A stretch of 64,000 bases of DNA from Copromyces sp. CBS 386.78 (Eukaryota > Ascomycota > Sordariomycetes > Sordariales > Sordariaceae), in contig MU839106.1 in assembly GCA_030685235.1 (NCBI GenBank), positions 62,001 through 126,000 on the forward strand, read 5' to 3'. Below the pieces are notes generated by a model. That model ran no database searches and was not told the DNA's origin. It saw only the letters and a program-made list of their open reading frames with translations. Below, in pieces: positions 8,987-22,411 of this stretch (the stretch's first letter is position 1; the number at the start of each line of letters is the position of its first letter). The position numbers and the translations under genes were made by a program.

Positions 8987-10860
8987 CTTTTGTGCCGTTG
9001 TGCTGTGTCTGGAGCTGGCTGTTTCTAGTGGCTGGTTGTAACCGTAGGTGTGGTCTGGTTGCGTTGAAGCTGTGTCGTTCATTTGGGTTATGATGATGCG
9101 GTGTCTGGTAGCCGTAGAGCGGTTGAAAAGATGTTGACCGAAGATGGAACATGCAACATGGAAGGGAAAGAGGATGGATGTGAAGGTTTAGATGGATGCA
9201 TTCTTTCTTTGAATTCTTCAGGCTTGTTAGATAAGGTAGCTTAAGCGGAATTGTTTGCCGACATAGCAGCGTTGGTAGTATATAGGTTACAAAGCAATGG
9301 TTACTTTACAGGTTCAAGGGATTCACCTTGGTGAATGTGTTGATGGGAAGTGAAGTGTCCGCTCGGTGTCCGCAGATGTGAAGTGCCCGGCCCGGGGAAA
9401 AGTGTCGTGCAAACTGCAAAGACGGCGGTCGGAACTCGGCGAAACGCGGAGGCGAACGGGATTGCGGAGTGAATACAGCGGATGCACTAACAATTACCAC
9501 CAACGTAGAGGCTGAGCGACGCTAACCTACCTGTACCTTAACAAATAGCTGGGAGGCAGGCTACCTCTCTCCATACATACGAGCATGCATCACATCACAG
9601 TAACTTAAACCGCCATGGACATAACATGGATGGCATGTGGATTTCGCATTTTTTATATATTTTTTTTTGTTTTTTTATTTTTATTTTTATTTTATTTTGT
9701 TTGGGGAGGAGGGAGGGGGAATGCGAACCTTCTTTTAGCAGTGTTCGGGAATAATCGGAGGGAAATGAGTATAGTTAAAAAGCGTGCGGTACAAGTACCC
9801 AAGGTAAAGAGTTCGACGATAAGGTGTTACTGTTGGGCGCATGGCTGGCTGGCTGGCTGGCTGGTTGGGACGGGAGAAGCGGACGCCGGAGGTCAACAGA
9901 TTTGGATTCCCGGGAATTGGCATCACCGCGTGGAGGAACAAAATGTGACTACCGTAAGTAGAGGTACACTTCTTTGATCGCTTGAAGCGTTATGAAGGTT
10001 AGTCTAGTTTTCTCTGATAGTAGCCATGTGATGGTGCCGAACTGCTGCTTCGTATCTTGGCTAGACTCACCATAGTAAAGAAGGTGTTGATGTTTTAGTG
10101 CTATGTAGTAGTGTTCTCGTTCTGGTAGCAAACACCGCACTTCCCAGTCCCAGCGTGATTATCATGCGCAAGGGGCCATCTCTCACCGCTTTGGTGTCTG
10201 CCCATGAACGGTTGCTAGATGAAGCAACCTTGCTCAGGTTCTTGGGGTCTGGCGGGACGGGAGTTGTTGTGGTTTAGATTTGGGTCGCCCGGGTTGGGTT
10301 CCGGAGGCGCGGACGGAAGCACGGCCGGACGGCGGGGGGTGCCAGAGCCGGGGCTCAGCATTACGTCCCAGAGAGCATGATCCAACGGCGAGGAAAAGAA
10401 GTATAGAAACTATAACAAGTCTATCAAATTCCATGATACCCTAGAAATACCTATCCGATGAAGCTATAGTCTATATACGGCAGGTACCTTGTCCTCATCC
10501 AGTGACAGCACATCGCTTTTGGATATCATCTTCTCCGTCCAATACTCGATCTGGTCTCCACGCTGACGTTCCACGTTCGATCGAATCTCTTTTGCTTTTT
10601 GGTTCATTCCTAATATGAACAGAGTCATACACAGTACGTAGTCATAACCCAATCAACTGTCAATCCACCCTTTTGTTCATCACAAAGCCATGAATAATAC
10701 CCATCCAGCCCAAGATCATCAAGTTTCCAGTCTAAAAGTAGAGATGAAAGAAGAAAAGACGTGCCCGGGTAAATTAAAGAAGAACGCCGAAACTACATGA
10801 ACAAACACCCTGACATCATCATATCCCGCTTTTCCAAAGCCAATGATTAATTGGCATTCT
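8987..10860. other. intergenic between convergent genes
   Basis: No gene seen. It holds the 3' ends of two convergent genes, a T-rich tract at about 9650-9700, a (GGCT)n run near 9841-9865, and a GC-rich patch near 10290-10370. Confidence 0.6.
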
Positions 10861-12828
10861 CTAGACAGCACCGGAGCTGATCATCTTCTTGCGGAGGTAG
10901 TTCTTGTAATCGGCGATCGAACCGTCCCACACCTTGATGGTCTTGTCCTCGCACACGAGAATCTGCTTGGCAATCTTGTCCAAAAGTCTGTTGTTGTACC
11001 ATGTCAGCAACTGAGTCATGCGGGCGGCAAAATTGGAAAAGGAGCACAACTAACCTGAAATCGTGAGAAACGACGATAACACCACCGGTGAAAGAGTTGA
11101 TAGCATCGGCGAGCGAGTCAATGGTGGGAATATCGAGACCGTTGGTAGGCTCGTCGAGCAAGAGCATGTTGGGGGACTCGATGGCGAGGATGGCGAAGAC
11201 GATACGGGACTTCTGACCGTCGGAAAGGGTACCGATGAGCGAGGTCTGGGACTCGCCGGAAAGACCGTACTTGCCAAGCTGCTGGCGCCAGTACTGGTAA
11301 TCCTGAGACTTTTCGGGGTACTTGTCACGAACGAAGTCGAGAGCCGACTTGGTCAAGTCAAGCTGCTCAGCAGAGTGCTGAGAGTAGAGACCAAGCTTCA
11401 AATGGGTGTGGCGCTGGACGACACCATCGGTGGGCGAAAGCTTGCCGGTCATGAGACGGAGCAGGGTGGACTTGCCAACACCGTTGGGGCCGACGAGAGC
11501 GGTACGGGAGTCCATGTCGAAACCGAGATCGATGTGGCGGTACAGGTCGTCCTTGGGGTCGCCAGAGTACGAAAAGGTGACGTTGTCGAAGGACAAGACG
11601 GGAGGAGGGAGCTTCTCGACATCGGCGAAGCGGAAGGAGAAGACACGATCCTCCTTGACAGGCTGGATGAAACCATCGGCCTCCATCTTGTCGAGAATCT
11701 TCTGGCGAGACTTGGCCTGACGGACCAAGTTGGCGTAGGTACCAGCGCTAGCAATAAACTTCTTGATGTGGGCGATCTCATCCTGCTGCTTCTGGTAGGC
11801 CTTCATCTGGTTGGTCTCCTGCTCGGCGCGGGTCTTGTGGTAAGTGTCGTAGTTACCACCATAGTAGATGAGGGTCTGGAGGCGCATGTCGATCATGCTT
11901 GTGCAGACACCGTTGAGGAAATCCTCGGAGTGAGAAACCAAGACGAGAGTGCGGTCCCACTTCTTGAGGTATTCTTCCAGCCACACGCAGGCCTCGAGAT
12001 CCAAATGGGCAGTAGGATCGTCGAGAAGGAGGAGAGTGGGCTTGACGAAGAGGGCCTTGGCGAGGGCGACACGCATACGCCAACCACCGGACATGTCCTT
12101 GGTCTTCTTCTGGATGGTCTGCTTGTTGAAGCCGAGACCGGTCAGAATGAGGGAAGCGCGGGTCTCGAAGGTGGAGGGATCCATCTTGTCAATGTGCTGT
12201 TATGGCAGAGTTAGTATTGCGAATGCGCCTGTTAATCATAGGAGGGGATACGTACATCGTAGAGGTCCATAAGGACGGGCGAATCGGGGCCCAGGTCCTC
12301 CAACATCTTCTCGGCCACCTCCTCGAGACGGGCCAACTCGTTCTTGGCCTCGGTGACGACCCAGTCAAGGGCACCGAGCTCGCTGGGAGGCGCACCCTCG
12401 TTGAGAAGGTAGATGTCGACGTGCTCGGGAATGGGGTACTCGCGGGCGGCGATGGCCTTGAGAAGAGTGGACTTGCCGCAACCGTTCTCACCCAAAAGAC
12501 CGTACCTGCGGCCGAGGGTAAGCTCGAGAGTGGCATCCTTGATCAGGACGCGGCCGTGGAAGACGAGGGAGACTGAGGTGATCTTGACGTCCTTGGAAGT
12601 CTGGGTAGAGGCCAGGACACCGGTGGTGACACGATCGGAGAGACCGTGCTTGTCCATCTGCTGGGCAAGGCGCTTAACCTCGTCCATCTGCTCGTCCTTG
12701 GTAGCGGGCTCATCCTCGACGACGGGCTTGCCGAAAGCATCGAGCTCGACTTCCTTGACGGGCTTGCCCTTGTTGGCCTTGGCGAGCTTCTCGGCGAGGC
12801 GCTTCTGCTTGGAGGCGGAGGGAGGCAT
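10861..12828 (-). CDS. ARB1/ABCF2-type ABC-F ATPase, ribosome biogenesis
   Basis: Three exons, 12828-12256, 12196-11055 and 10987-10861, give 613 residues; introns of 59 and 67 bases start GTACGT and GTTAGT and end CAG. Yeast Arb1 has a similar length. ABC-F proteins carry two ATPase domains and no membrane part; Arb1 is a shuttling factor for 40S and 60S maturation. Domain 1 has Walker [10 protein letters not shown], signature MSGGWRMRV and Walker [13 protein letters not shown]. Domain 2 has Walker [10 protein letters not shown], signature LSDGQKSR and [11 protein letters not shown]. Between them is the charged helical linker ([20 protein letters not shown]). The N-terminus is the basic tail [15 protein letters not shown]. 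In domain 1 an Asp stands where the catalytic Glu usually is. From memory, fungal Arb1 shares this, but I could not check. An A-run on the plus strand at 12900-12917 lies just upstream of the start. Confidence 0.93.
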
Positions 12829-15800
12829 CTTGAGTGATGAAGGCTGTTATGTTGTTGAAGGTGTGGTGGTGATGATGCACGAACACAAAGGGATACCTTG
12901 AAAAAAAAAAAAAAAAAGAAGGTGTCGAAAGAATCTAGTTCTCTCTAAACAGGGTCACTAACCAAATAGTGATGAGGAGGGAGTCGTGGGCGGACTGCGA
13001 ATGAATCCGATTGAAAAACACACACACTCTGGACAGACAAAAAACCGACCGTCGAAGCACAAGGGGGGAGTGGAAAAGGAAGAAGAGAGCAAGAAGACCG
13101 GAGACGGGTCAGAGTCAAAGTCAAACGTCGGGTCGGTCGAAGGCAAAGAATGCGATGGGTCCAGTTACAGCGCCCTTGGCTTGCGATTTTGCTGTTCCAA
13201 CCAGGCCTACGAGGGCAGAAAGGTGGGGGGTGGGGAGGCGGTCGCACTGTCACTGCCAAAACTTCAAAGCGGGCGGGCGACAGCACTCGAGCCTCCCTCC
13301 TTCGCTTCCCTCTTGCCAGGCGGGCAAATGGTGGGGCTTTGAATTTTCACAAGTGGAAATTCTCCCGTCTGATAACGGTTTGCTGATACCGCTGATAGCC
13401 AGCTGATAGCAGCCTTGGCAATTGGCGGTCAGGCCACAAGGCAGCAAGTGGAACGGAATGATCGGCTTATCATCTGCTTATCGGTTGGTCAGCGCTCCCG
13501 TCAAACGACCAACTGGCAACTGCATCCGACGACTTTTGTATCTTTTTGTTTTTGTTGGACTTCGGGAGAGCAGACGGAGGCTTGGCTGGACCCTCGAAAA
13601 GAACAATGACAAGAACGATCTGCTTTGCCAAAGATTGACCCCATTCCCTCCTTCACCGTCTTCCCCTTCCACCCTATCCCACATTCATCTTGTTCATGCA
13701 CACAATCAATCAAACTCTTTCCATCGGCGGCTTCCACTTGTCGAATGAATGGCTACACGTGTAGGGGCTCGTTCTCGGTTGACGTCACACTCCATCCCCC
13801 CCACCGCTGCATTGGCCGAGTGGCCATTGCTTGCATCGCTTACCTCATCAGACCCCTGGGTGGCTGACCGAACCGTTGGAACTAATCAGACTGAAAGATG
13901 TCAACCGTGATCGTTCGAGTTCACGGCCGTTTAACCAACCCTTTTGCGAATTATCATTCTACTTCTTTGTCGACGAGACGCCGCCGTGATTTTCGTGTGA
14001 GGTAACGACATCTCGGCCATCTGCAGAGTTAGGGTTGTTGCAAGCAAGTGGCCCACAGTTCCCGCCCGGGCCCGGCTCCAAGTCCGGCGCGGTAAGGCAC
14101 CCCCGTCCGGCCGGCCCCGCTTCCGGTCCGGAGTCAAACTCGAGCAATACATACGGGCCAAACTTTGACCAACCCTCTCTCTCCCCAGTTTTGGATCCCT
14201 CGCCGGAGTGAGTCACTGAACTGTAACCATTCATTGGGTCAAAAAGCCGAGAAAGCCCCAAGTATGTATACAACAGTACGTACGTAGCAAATTCAGTTGA
14301 CGACTCGATCGTTATGGCACTGAGCATCTTCCACGTGATGGACACTCGGGCACTGGAGAGAGTGCCGCAGTATATATATATCTCCCAAAAACCAGCACTA
14401 CATACAAGTAGACTTGTTCGGATTTTGGGGTTTGATAAGTGAGAATGACTGCATGATCGCCTTACTCTCGGATTTTCGCAAAACGATAACGGAAACAGAG
14501 AACAATGTGCTCGCTCTCTGAGTCTCTTTAGCTACTTACTAGGTATCTGAAGGACTGAGTATCACGCCTGATCGTCTCACTTGTTCAAGTTGTATGCTAG
14601 TGGGCGTGTGGAAAGCAAGGCTCCCATCTTTGGCTCGAAATAACTAGCTGTCGGGGGAAGCCGTGAGTGTGCGGTGGATATCCAAGATATTTTGAAGAGC
14701 TGCTCCTGGGAAGAAATCCGAGAGTTGTATGCTTGATTTCCAACCTTCAAATTCAAAGATACGGGAAGGTGTATGGCTTCCAACTTCATAAAGAGCGTCG
14801 CTCGGTGAAGGGTCATGGAAGTTGTTTGTGCTAACGGTTGAAGGTGTTTATCACAATTTCAAGTTGCAGGGTTTTCTTTGTGAAGGCTAGGTAGGTAATT
14901 CAATTTTCCCATCGGTGTCAAAGAAACATTGTAGCATTCGATAAACCAAACTCTTTCGGGTCAGGATTGCTGGAGATTGCTCAACGCTTTTGGTCCAAGT
15001 TCCTACCTTGTATCCTGGCTTTGATAACCTTGGGTTGTTTTCCACCTTATTCCCATTTTATGTCATTGGTGTAAACCATGATGCTGAGAGTCCTTCACCG
15101 TTCTCTTCCATCGTGGTGGCTTGCACATTGTCCGCTGTGTGTCCTGCGTGCCTGGTTGACTTGTGATTTGCACAGCTTCAAGGCTTGCCGCCGTGTCACA
15201 CGATGCCAGGGCCATTCGATCCCGTCCCGGCGCATTCAAGGAACTGTCCGGAACTGTCCTGGCCTGGCTACGTGGATACGGCGACGATGGTGTGGTTTCC
15301 GTACGAAGTTCGAAGTTCAAAGTTACAGCGCCAGGCCGGTCGCAAGTCTGGGCTGTAAGTGCACTTCCAAATGTCACAAATCTCTCGTGGGCTCGTAGCA
15401 AGGGGCTGAGAGCCTGAGACTTCTCGGGTCGCTAGCATGGAAGTTGAACCAAGATAGTCGCACTTGAGCACTGGCAGTGTTTCGGTTTTGGGTCTGCAAC
15501 TTGGTTGCCAACTACAGTCTTGCATCGCTGCCGGCCGGCAACCCAGCAGGCAAAAATTCCTGACATCTTGATTGGCAATTCCGCATCGGGTCAGGTACGT
15601 ACCTTTGCGCACGTTACCACCAAGCTGGCAACAGCCAGCGGAAAAGAAGGCGGCTTTCTGATTTCCGACTTCTGATGGGCAAAACAGGGTAGCCAACAGC
15701 AGGGTAGGCGGTCTGCACACAACACCACCCGACGCTGGAAACATTCAGCCGCCTTTTAGTCTAGCTTTCCGGAAGTGTTCAAGAGACATCAGAGAACAAT

Positions 15801-16865
15801 CACAAATTGCATGTCAACTGATAAAAAAAAAGTCAATAATCAACGGTGCAAAGGTTTAAAACCCTCTCCAGTCCCCGCCTCCGGCCCTTTTAACGGACCC
15901 TCTGCTTGCTGGAGGTGAAGAACCTGGGGCCGTTTTGTTTCTCGCGTTCCCGGTCTTCTCCCCAGCTCGCCGGCCGTGACAGGGGTCAGTACGTACCATT
16001 GGGCCGCCCAACCGCCCGCCCCAGCCGGCTGTGTTCCGCGCGTCCACAGTTCTTCGATCGCGCCAAGGCTGGGGATGTCGAAGAAAGATGATGGAAAATT
16101 CTTTGCAAAAACACTCGAATTCCATGTGCAAATATGAAAGGTTTCTCCATGCTGATGCGTGAGATTGAACTTTGGCTCGTGGGGTTGGTAACGGATCACT
16201 GGGAGTGCAGACTCTTTCCAATTGATCATGGGTGTCAAAATGCAAAGATGGTTTGTGGTTGGGCGCTGGTCGTTGTTCTTCATGGCAACCCGGCAAATTC
16301 CTTCGTTCACACAATGGGAGGGTTCAGATGAGAAACATCGTGCCTTGGCTTGGCGTTGTTGGCCTGACCGGACACGACCCGAGCGTCGGGGAGTTGAAAT
16401 ATGTGCCGCCAGCTTGGATTCTGAACCGAAGTAAGGGTTCAAAATACTTAGGCATTAGACATTATAGCCTTGATACAAAAAAGGCATCAAAAACAATGAA
16501 ACAATGACTCGAAGAACTCAAATATTCACTACTTCATGGTGATGTTTCATTCTCGTGATGGATCGATTCAAGCCTCGGGTTCACAGGCTAAGAACAGACG
16601 CGGGCCTGACAGGGACCAAGTCGGTGGGTCTAGCGCGGAGGGCTGACGTCTTTTTGCGGGAGTGCAGACCTGAGTTGCAGGGCACAGGGCACAGGGCATG
16701 GTGCGTTGCAGCGGGTCGTGGTGGTACATGGGACTTGTACTGTGTATCTGGCCAATCAGAGACCCGAAAATGGATCTGCTGCAACGGGGCCCGGGAATAG
16801 GTGGGACGCATCCAAGGTGGTGGACTGGGGTGGGCAGACTGGGCCGGGCCTCTTCCCTAGTAATG
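12829..16865. other. gene-free stretch between ARB1 and the retrotransposon
   Basis: About 4 kb. The first kilobase is probably the ARB1 promoter and leader, with a C/T-rich minus strand and a run of A at 12900-12917. The rest has only short open stretches in all frames and no recognisable motif. A TATATATATA run occurs near 14372. Confidence 0.5.
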
Positions 16866-16870
16866 GATCG
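16866..16870. repeat. target site duplication GATCG, left copy
   Basis: The five bases GATCG abut the left LTR and recur immediately after the right LTR at 22407-22411. A 5-bp duplication is typical of copia and gypsy integrases. Confidence 0.9.
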
Positions 16871-17050
16871 TGTCAGATTAGAGGGTGGATATCTGGGTTT
16901 CTGGCTATACTCAATCTGGGTTAGCCGCCCAGCCCCCTAGATTATTGGATTCTGGGGCCCTCTAGGATACTCCAGCACCCCCCACACCTTTTGGGCGAAT
17001 TAATTATATATACTCTTTAATTAATTAATTCTATATAATTATATTTAATA
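16871..17050 (+). repeat. left LTR, 180 bp
   Basis: Begins TGTCAGATTAGAGGG and ends ATTTAATA, where the intact form in the right copy ends TGACA; TGTCA/TGACA are the terminal inverted bases. It aligns without gaps to 22227-22406. By eye the two differ at 29 positions, all transitions. In the first 95 bases this copy keeps C/G; in the last 60 it has T/A where the right copy keeps C/G. Confidence 0.93.
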
Positions 17051-20000
17051 ATTAATAGTCTGATTTACGTATTTATAATAGAAGCGTTACGATAATCGAT
17101 ATAAATAATATCCCTACGAAATTAATAACGTTAATTATATCTTTATTAAAAGAATCTACTAATAAAGCTATCACAGTTATCCTTAAGACTTAAAATAATT
17201 AACCTAATTAGTACGAAGCCCTTAAGCGACTTACTAGAAATAATTAAGATTTCGGCAATTAGTTACTTAAGGACGGGCCTATAATCTAGAGGGTCTTACT
17301 TCTTAAACCGGAAGATTTCTTCTTTACGAAGCTAGCGAAAGATTATATATTGGCAGTAAAGAAAAAATTTATTAAATTTAATAGAAGGATCCGGGTTAAA
17401 AAAGTAATAGCGACTACTATAATAACTATAATAAATACTATTATAATTTAAACCTAGACTTAAATTTAGACTTAAATTAACGAAGACGGTATTGAAACCG
17501 CCACTATTATTGCTACTATTGCTTAATTCCGGTAAGAATTTAGGGAAGATTTTAACGACGAAGAAGATTTTGAAGAGGAAGATGAATATTATACCGAATA
17601 AAATATTAAGGAGGATATAGTAATTAATTCCGCTATAGACTTTATTATAGGAAGAAAGGCTATTTACAATTAAATTAATAATATATATAATACCTACTAT
17701 AAATATTAGAAAGATTTTAACGATATTAATATAAGAGTCCGCACTTAAATAAGTACTTACATCGTTAGCTACTTCGCCGATACCGCCTTCGAATAGGATA
17801 AATCTACCCGTGAATAGCTAAAATAAATTAAGTACTAAATTAATTACCGCCCTATCGACTAAATTGCCACCGCCCGGCGAAAATACTAAGCCTTTATTAA
17901 GGAGATTACTAAGAAATAAACTAAGGACTTCGAAAAGTAGGTTTTAAATTAGGAAATCTTTATCGCCTACGGTAAGAAATTAAGCATTAACGAAATTACC
18001 TCCCCTACCTTATAATTTACTAATTTTATTAATATAACCCGCAAATATAAACTTATTTAGGCAAATAATATTTAGAAGTTTAATCGCAATTTAGAAGATT
18101 CGTATTTAAACTATAAAGATATATCCATTAACTTTAGAAGGGTCGGTATATTAGAACGTACTATATTATTAGCCAGTAAAAAAACTATAGTTCGTAGCGC
18201 TTAGGGTACTGGTTAGTTTGGTTCGAAAGAGTTTATATTTAAGAGGGAGGACGCTCTTAATTCTAATTATAAAAAGAAGTAGAAAGTATACGTAAAGAAG
18301 AAACGTAGCGCGGATAAAAATACAAATAATTCTTTACGGCCGAAAAAGAGAAGGGGATCCGTACTATTATATAAAGTATACGAACGAAGCCCTCACCTAG
18401 TAATACACTATTAGTATTTAATATTTAAAATTAGAGATAATCTTACTTAAAAATTTAATAACTTTATTTAAAAGCTTATTAACAAAAATTTCGAAAAATT
18501 TCCCAAAATCTATAAAGAGGTAGAGAAAGTTAGGAATTAAATATAGGACCGCTTTATTACTTTTATATAGACCGCTACTTTAAAGATTTAAAAACGATAA
18601 GAAATCAATATTTATAATTTAGCGTTTTTCATTAAATAAGGTACTTTTAATACGAATAACGGGGGGGATATTTATTTATTTAAGAATTTTACAATCTTCG
18701 ATTTTAAGGCTTCCTTTTATATTTTTAACAAAATTAATCGTTTTTCTTCGTTTCGAATAGCGTCCTTAGAAGATTATATTTAAGTTAGAGATTTTTAAAT
18801 ACTTATTAAGGGTTTTAAGACTATTAACGTAGAAATATAGGGAGAGAGGGGAATTCTATAGCTATAGCTAAGAAAAATCGCTTTTTACCTTAACTTTATT
18901 ATAAATCTTATATTTTTATATTTATTTTAAAAGTAGGGTTTTTACTAGGATTACAAACTACCTAACAATTACCTTCGCTAATTAGACAGCTCGATTTTCT
19001 ATTTCCTTTAAGAAATTTATTATTAAACGGTTTTCAAATACCTTCCCTTCTCCTTTAACTATACTACTTTCTTCGTTCAATAAAACCGTTTTAATTCTTA
19101 TATTAGCCGTCGCGTATATAAAATACCCGTCCAATCCTAGTACGAATAGTTCGGTTATTACGGCCCACAAATCTTCGAATACTTTTACAATATTAAGGGC
19201 ACTAAATTTAAAGGACTAATAATTTATTAATATAATACGTACAGTTTATTTAAAATTAAATAATAAATTATACGAAAATTACGCGACCGAAATTTCGGAC
19301 TAAGAGAACGTTTCGCCGTCGATCTTTTCGAATACGAATAAAGGAGAAGAGGTTTTAAATACGTAATATTCGTCACTTATCGATAGATTAAATTCGTTTA
19401 AGATATTTATATAGCGATATATACGGTAGAAGCTATCGTTAAAAGACTATTTTTAATTATTAATATAATTAATTACTAGTATAGCATTAAAGTTAAATAT
19501 ATTAAATATAATAACGAATTTAATAGTTAGTATATTAAGAATAAATTAACTATTCGCTTTATTATTTTCGAACCCTTAATATTTAATATTCAAATTTAAA
19601 ACGGCGGTATTAAGCGTTTAAGGAGTATAATTAAAGAAAAGGCGTACGCTATAGCAAATAACTCCTATTTCCCTTATAACTTCTAGCCTTAAATTATTTT
19701 AGTAGTAATTTACTTTATTAACCAATCGCCTAAGTATTTTTATAATTAGAAATCTTCCTACAAACGGTTTTATATTTTCGTAGCCTACTATAAAGGGGTG
19801 TAAATTAATCCCCGGACATTTGATTTTAATTATCTACGTATTTACGGTTATAAAGTCTACATAATAATAGGAGTCGTTTAAAAGAAGGAATAGCAATAAA
19901 AGAAATTCTAATTAAAAATATAAATTAAATACTTCATCGGCTATATTATTTCGTCTATTTATTAAATTTAAAACCAGTAAATTAATTATATTATTTATAC

Positions 20001-22226
20001 CCGTAATATACTCTTTAATAAGAATTTAATTTATTTAGGGAACTTTAACGAAATTAAAGAGGGGTTGAGATTAATTAGTAATAAAATTTCTAACCTATTT
20101 AATAAGGTCGATTACTTATTTTAATTATCTACGTAATATTTCGAACCCTTCAATACAATTTAAAATATAGAGGATAATAGTATTATTTATTTACTACTAT
20201 CGTTCTTCGATAACGAATTATAAATAAATAATAATAATATTATTAATTATAAATTAATTAAACTTAACGTTCAAAGTAAAATATCCTTCGATTTTATATT
20301 TAAATATTCTACCCCTCCGAATATATTACTAGCCGCTCTTTCTACTAGTCTTATTATTAACTTACTAGAACTTATTTCCTTCCCGACTTTCGAACTATAG
20401 GAAGTTGCTTTTAATATTAGGAAATTCGTTCAATTAGTAGGCTAAAAATAAGGTAAGGTTATTACAAAGGTAGAAATTAATCGTTTAATTATTAAAGGTA
20501 GTAAGTTAAACTTTATTAAACGTTAAAATCTACCCCCGGTCTTAAAGACTGATTACGATTTCGAATATTATAAATTAGGAAACCTCTTTAAATAAGTAAA
20601 AGAAATATACTTCAATAACTATAAGGAGATAAAGTTGTAGGTAAAAATCGATGAGGATATCCCTCGTATTAAGGGTGCCCAGATCCTTAATTATATATAA
20701 GTATATATATATAAATTCAATAAGTACGGCCGCTTTTAAAAAGTAAAGGCTCGCCTTATAGTTAGAAGGGACTAATAGTATTATTACGGAAAAGAAATAT
20801 ATACTTCTATATTGGTTAGTCGTTCTTTCTAATTTATTATTATTTATACCGCTAAATTTAATTTCGAATTTATTTAATACGACGCTATAAATACCTTCGT
20901 TTACGCTTATTTTAATAAAGAAATTTATATACGTATACCACCTAAATATTAAAAATATTATATAGTACTAAAGCTATTTAAGGCCTTCTATAGTTTGTAA
21001 TGTGCTCTTCTATTTTAATAACGAAAATTTAATAGTATTTTTAAGAATATAAGTTTTTAATTATTATTCGAAGATTCGTATATCTTCAAATACAGTAGGA
21101 TTTTAATCTTCTATTACGTTAACGATATCGTATTTACCTTCGATTAAAAACTATACAATAAAGTTAGTTAAGTAATAAAAAATTTAGAGGAAAAGTATAA
21201 ATTTATAGGAGGTAATGACTTCTAATAGTTTTTAGGTATTAAAATTATTCGAAATCGAAAAGTAGGATTAATTTAATTATTTTAACGGGAATATATTTAT
21301 AAAATTACTAAGCTTATTAAAAATCCCTATACCTTCGCCTTTATCCCGATAAATAATAAAGAACTTCTACCCTATAATAGTATAATTACTTTCGATAAAA
21401 TATAGGATTATTAAATTGTCGTCGGATTGATAATATACGTTATAGTAATTACCCGAATAGATATCGCTTTTATAGTTAGCTATTTAATTTGCTACAATTA
21501 CAATCCTAGTCTTTAATATCGTAAGGCTATTAATAAAGTATTATACTACCTTCAATTCTACTTAAATCTCTCTCTCTATTTCAGATTATTATTAAAGTTC
21601 GAAATAGTTTCAAAAACTTTATACGCCGATAATACGTTAAATCGGAAAAGTTTATATAGCTTTATAATTAAATTATTTAGTAGTCTCGTCTATTAGGGTG
21701 CTACTAAGTAAAGAATAGTATTAACTTTAATTACCGAAGTAGAATTGCTGTCGATTTCTAATATAGTAAAGGAAGCTATCGCTATTATACGTCTATATAA
21801 GGAAATTGAGATTCCCTTTGATTAGGAAGTCCCTGTAATCAGTTATAATAATATTTAAACGATTTATATTTTTACCATTAAAGCGTTACGGCTAATGATT
21901 AAATTTAAATATATTAATATTTATCGTTATTAGTTATAGTAGGAAATTATTAAAGGAAGGATTGTAGTAGAGTATTTGGAAATAAAGAAGATACTAGTAG
22001 ATAGTTTAATAAAAGTATTAGGATAGTTAGATTACGAGAAATTCTGGGATTTAATAGGGATAGCGAACGTACCTACTCGAAAAGAAATAAGGATTAGGAG
22101 GGAAATTGCCGACGATATTTTAGAAAATATTTATAGTTTAATTGGGGAAATTAACGTACTAGAAGAAAGAAAATTGTAAATAGTTTTACTTTTACCCTAT
22201 TAAAAAGGTCTATAAGTAAGGGGGTG

Positions 22227-22406
22227 TATTAGATTAAAGGGTGGATATTTAGGTTTCTAGCTATACTTAATTTAGGTTAGTTGCCCAGCCCCCTAGATTA
22301 TTGGATTTTGGGGCCCTCTAGGATACTCCAGCACCCCCCACACCTTCTGGGCGAGTCAGTTATACATACTCTTCAATCAATCAATTCTGCACAGTCACAT
22401 CTGACA
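22227..22406 (+). repeat. right LTR, 180 bp
   Basis: Begins TATTAGATTAAAGGG (RIP-changed) and ends ACATCTGACA (unchanged). Compared with the left LTR it is mutated in its inner half and clean in its outer half. Confidence 0.93.
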
Positions 22407-22411
22407 GATCG

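Larger units (their letters stand above)
16871..22406 (+). mobile_element. RIP-inactivated Ty1/copia LTR retrotransposon
   Basis: A full-length element of 5536 bp with 180-bp LTRs and a GATCG duplication. The interior is visibly AT-rich and full of TAA and TAG in every frame, so no protein can be made. Reading through the stops on the plus strand, a reverse transcriptase catalytic block is visible at 21112-21132 (YYVNDIV, from YVDD by a G-to-A change), followed by EEKYKFIGG. An RNase H block lies at about 21620-21800 (LYADNTLNRKS, YWGATKQRIV, EVELLSISN). Reverse transcriptase and RNase H close to the 3' LTR suit copia order (gag, protease, integrase, RT-RH). Integrase remnants should lie near 19-20.3 kb. 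A purine-rich AAGGGGG tract precedes the right LTR. All of this is consistent with Neurospora-type RIP. Confidence 0.92.

Noticed and set aside
11063..12214. Plus-strand open stretch of 383 codons opposite ARB1
   Set aside because: It is a shadow of the strongly codon-biased ABC-F exons and has no protein-like features of its own.
18982..19170. Short minus-strand open stretch within the retrotransposon
   Set aside because: A chance open stretch in RIP-mutated AT-rich sequence.
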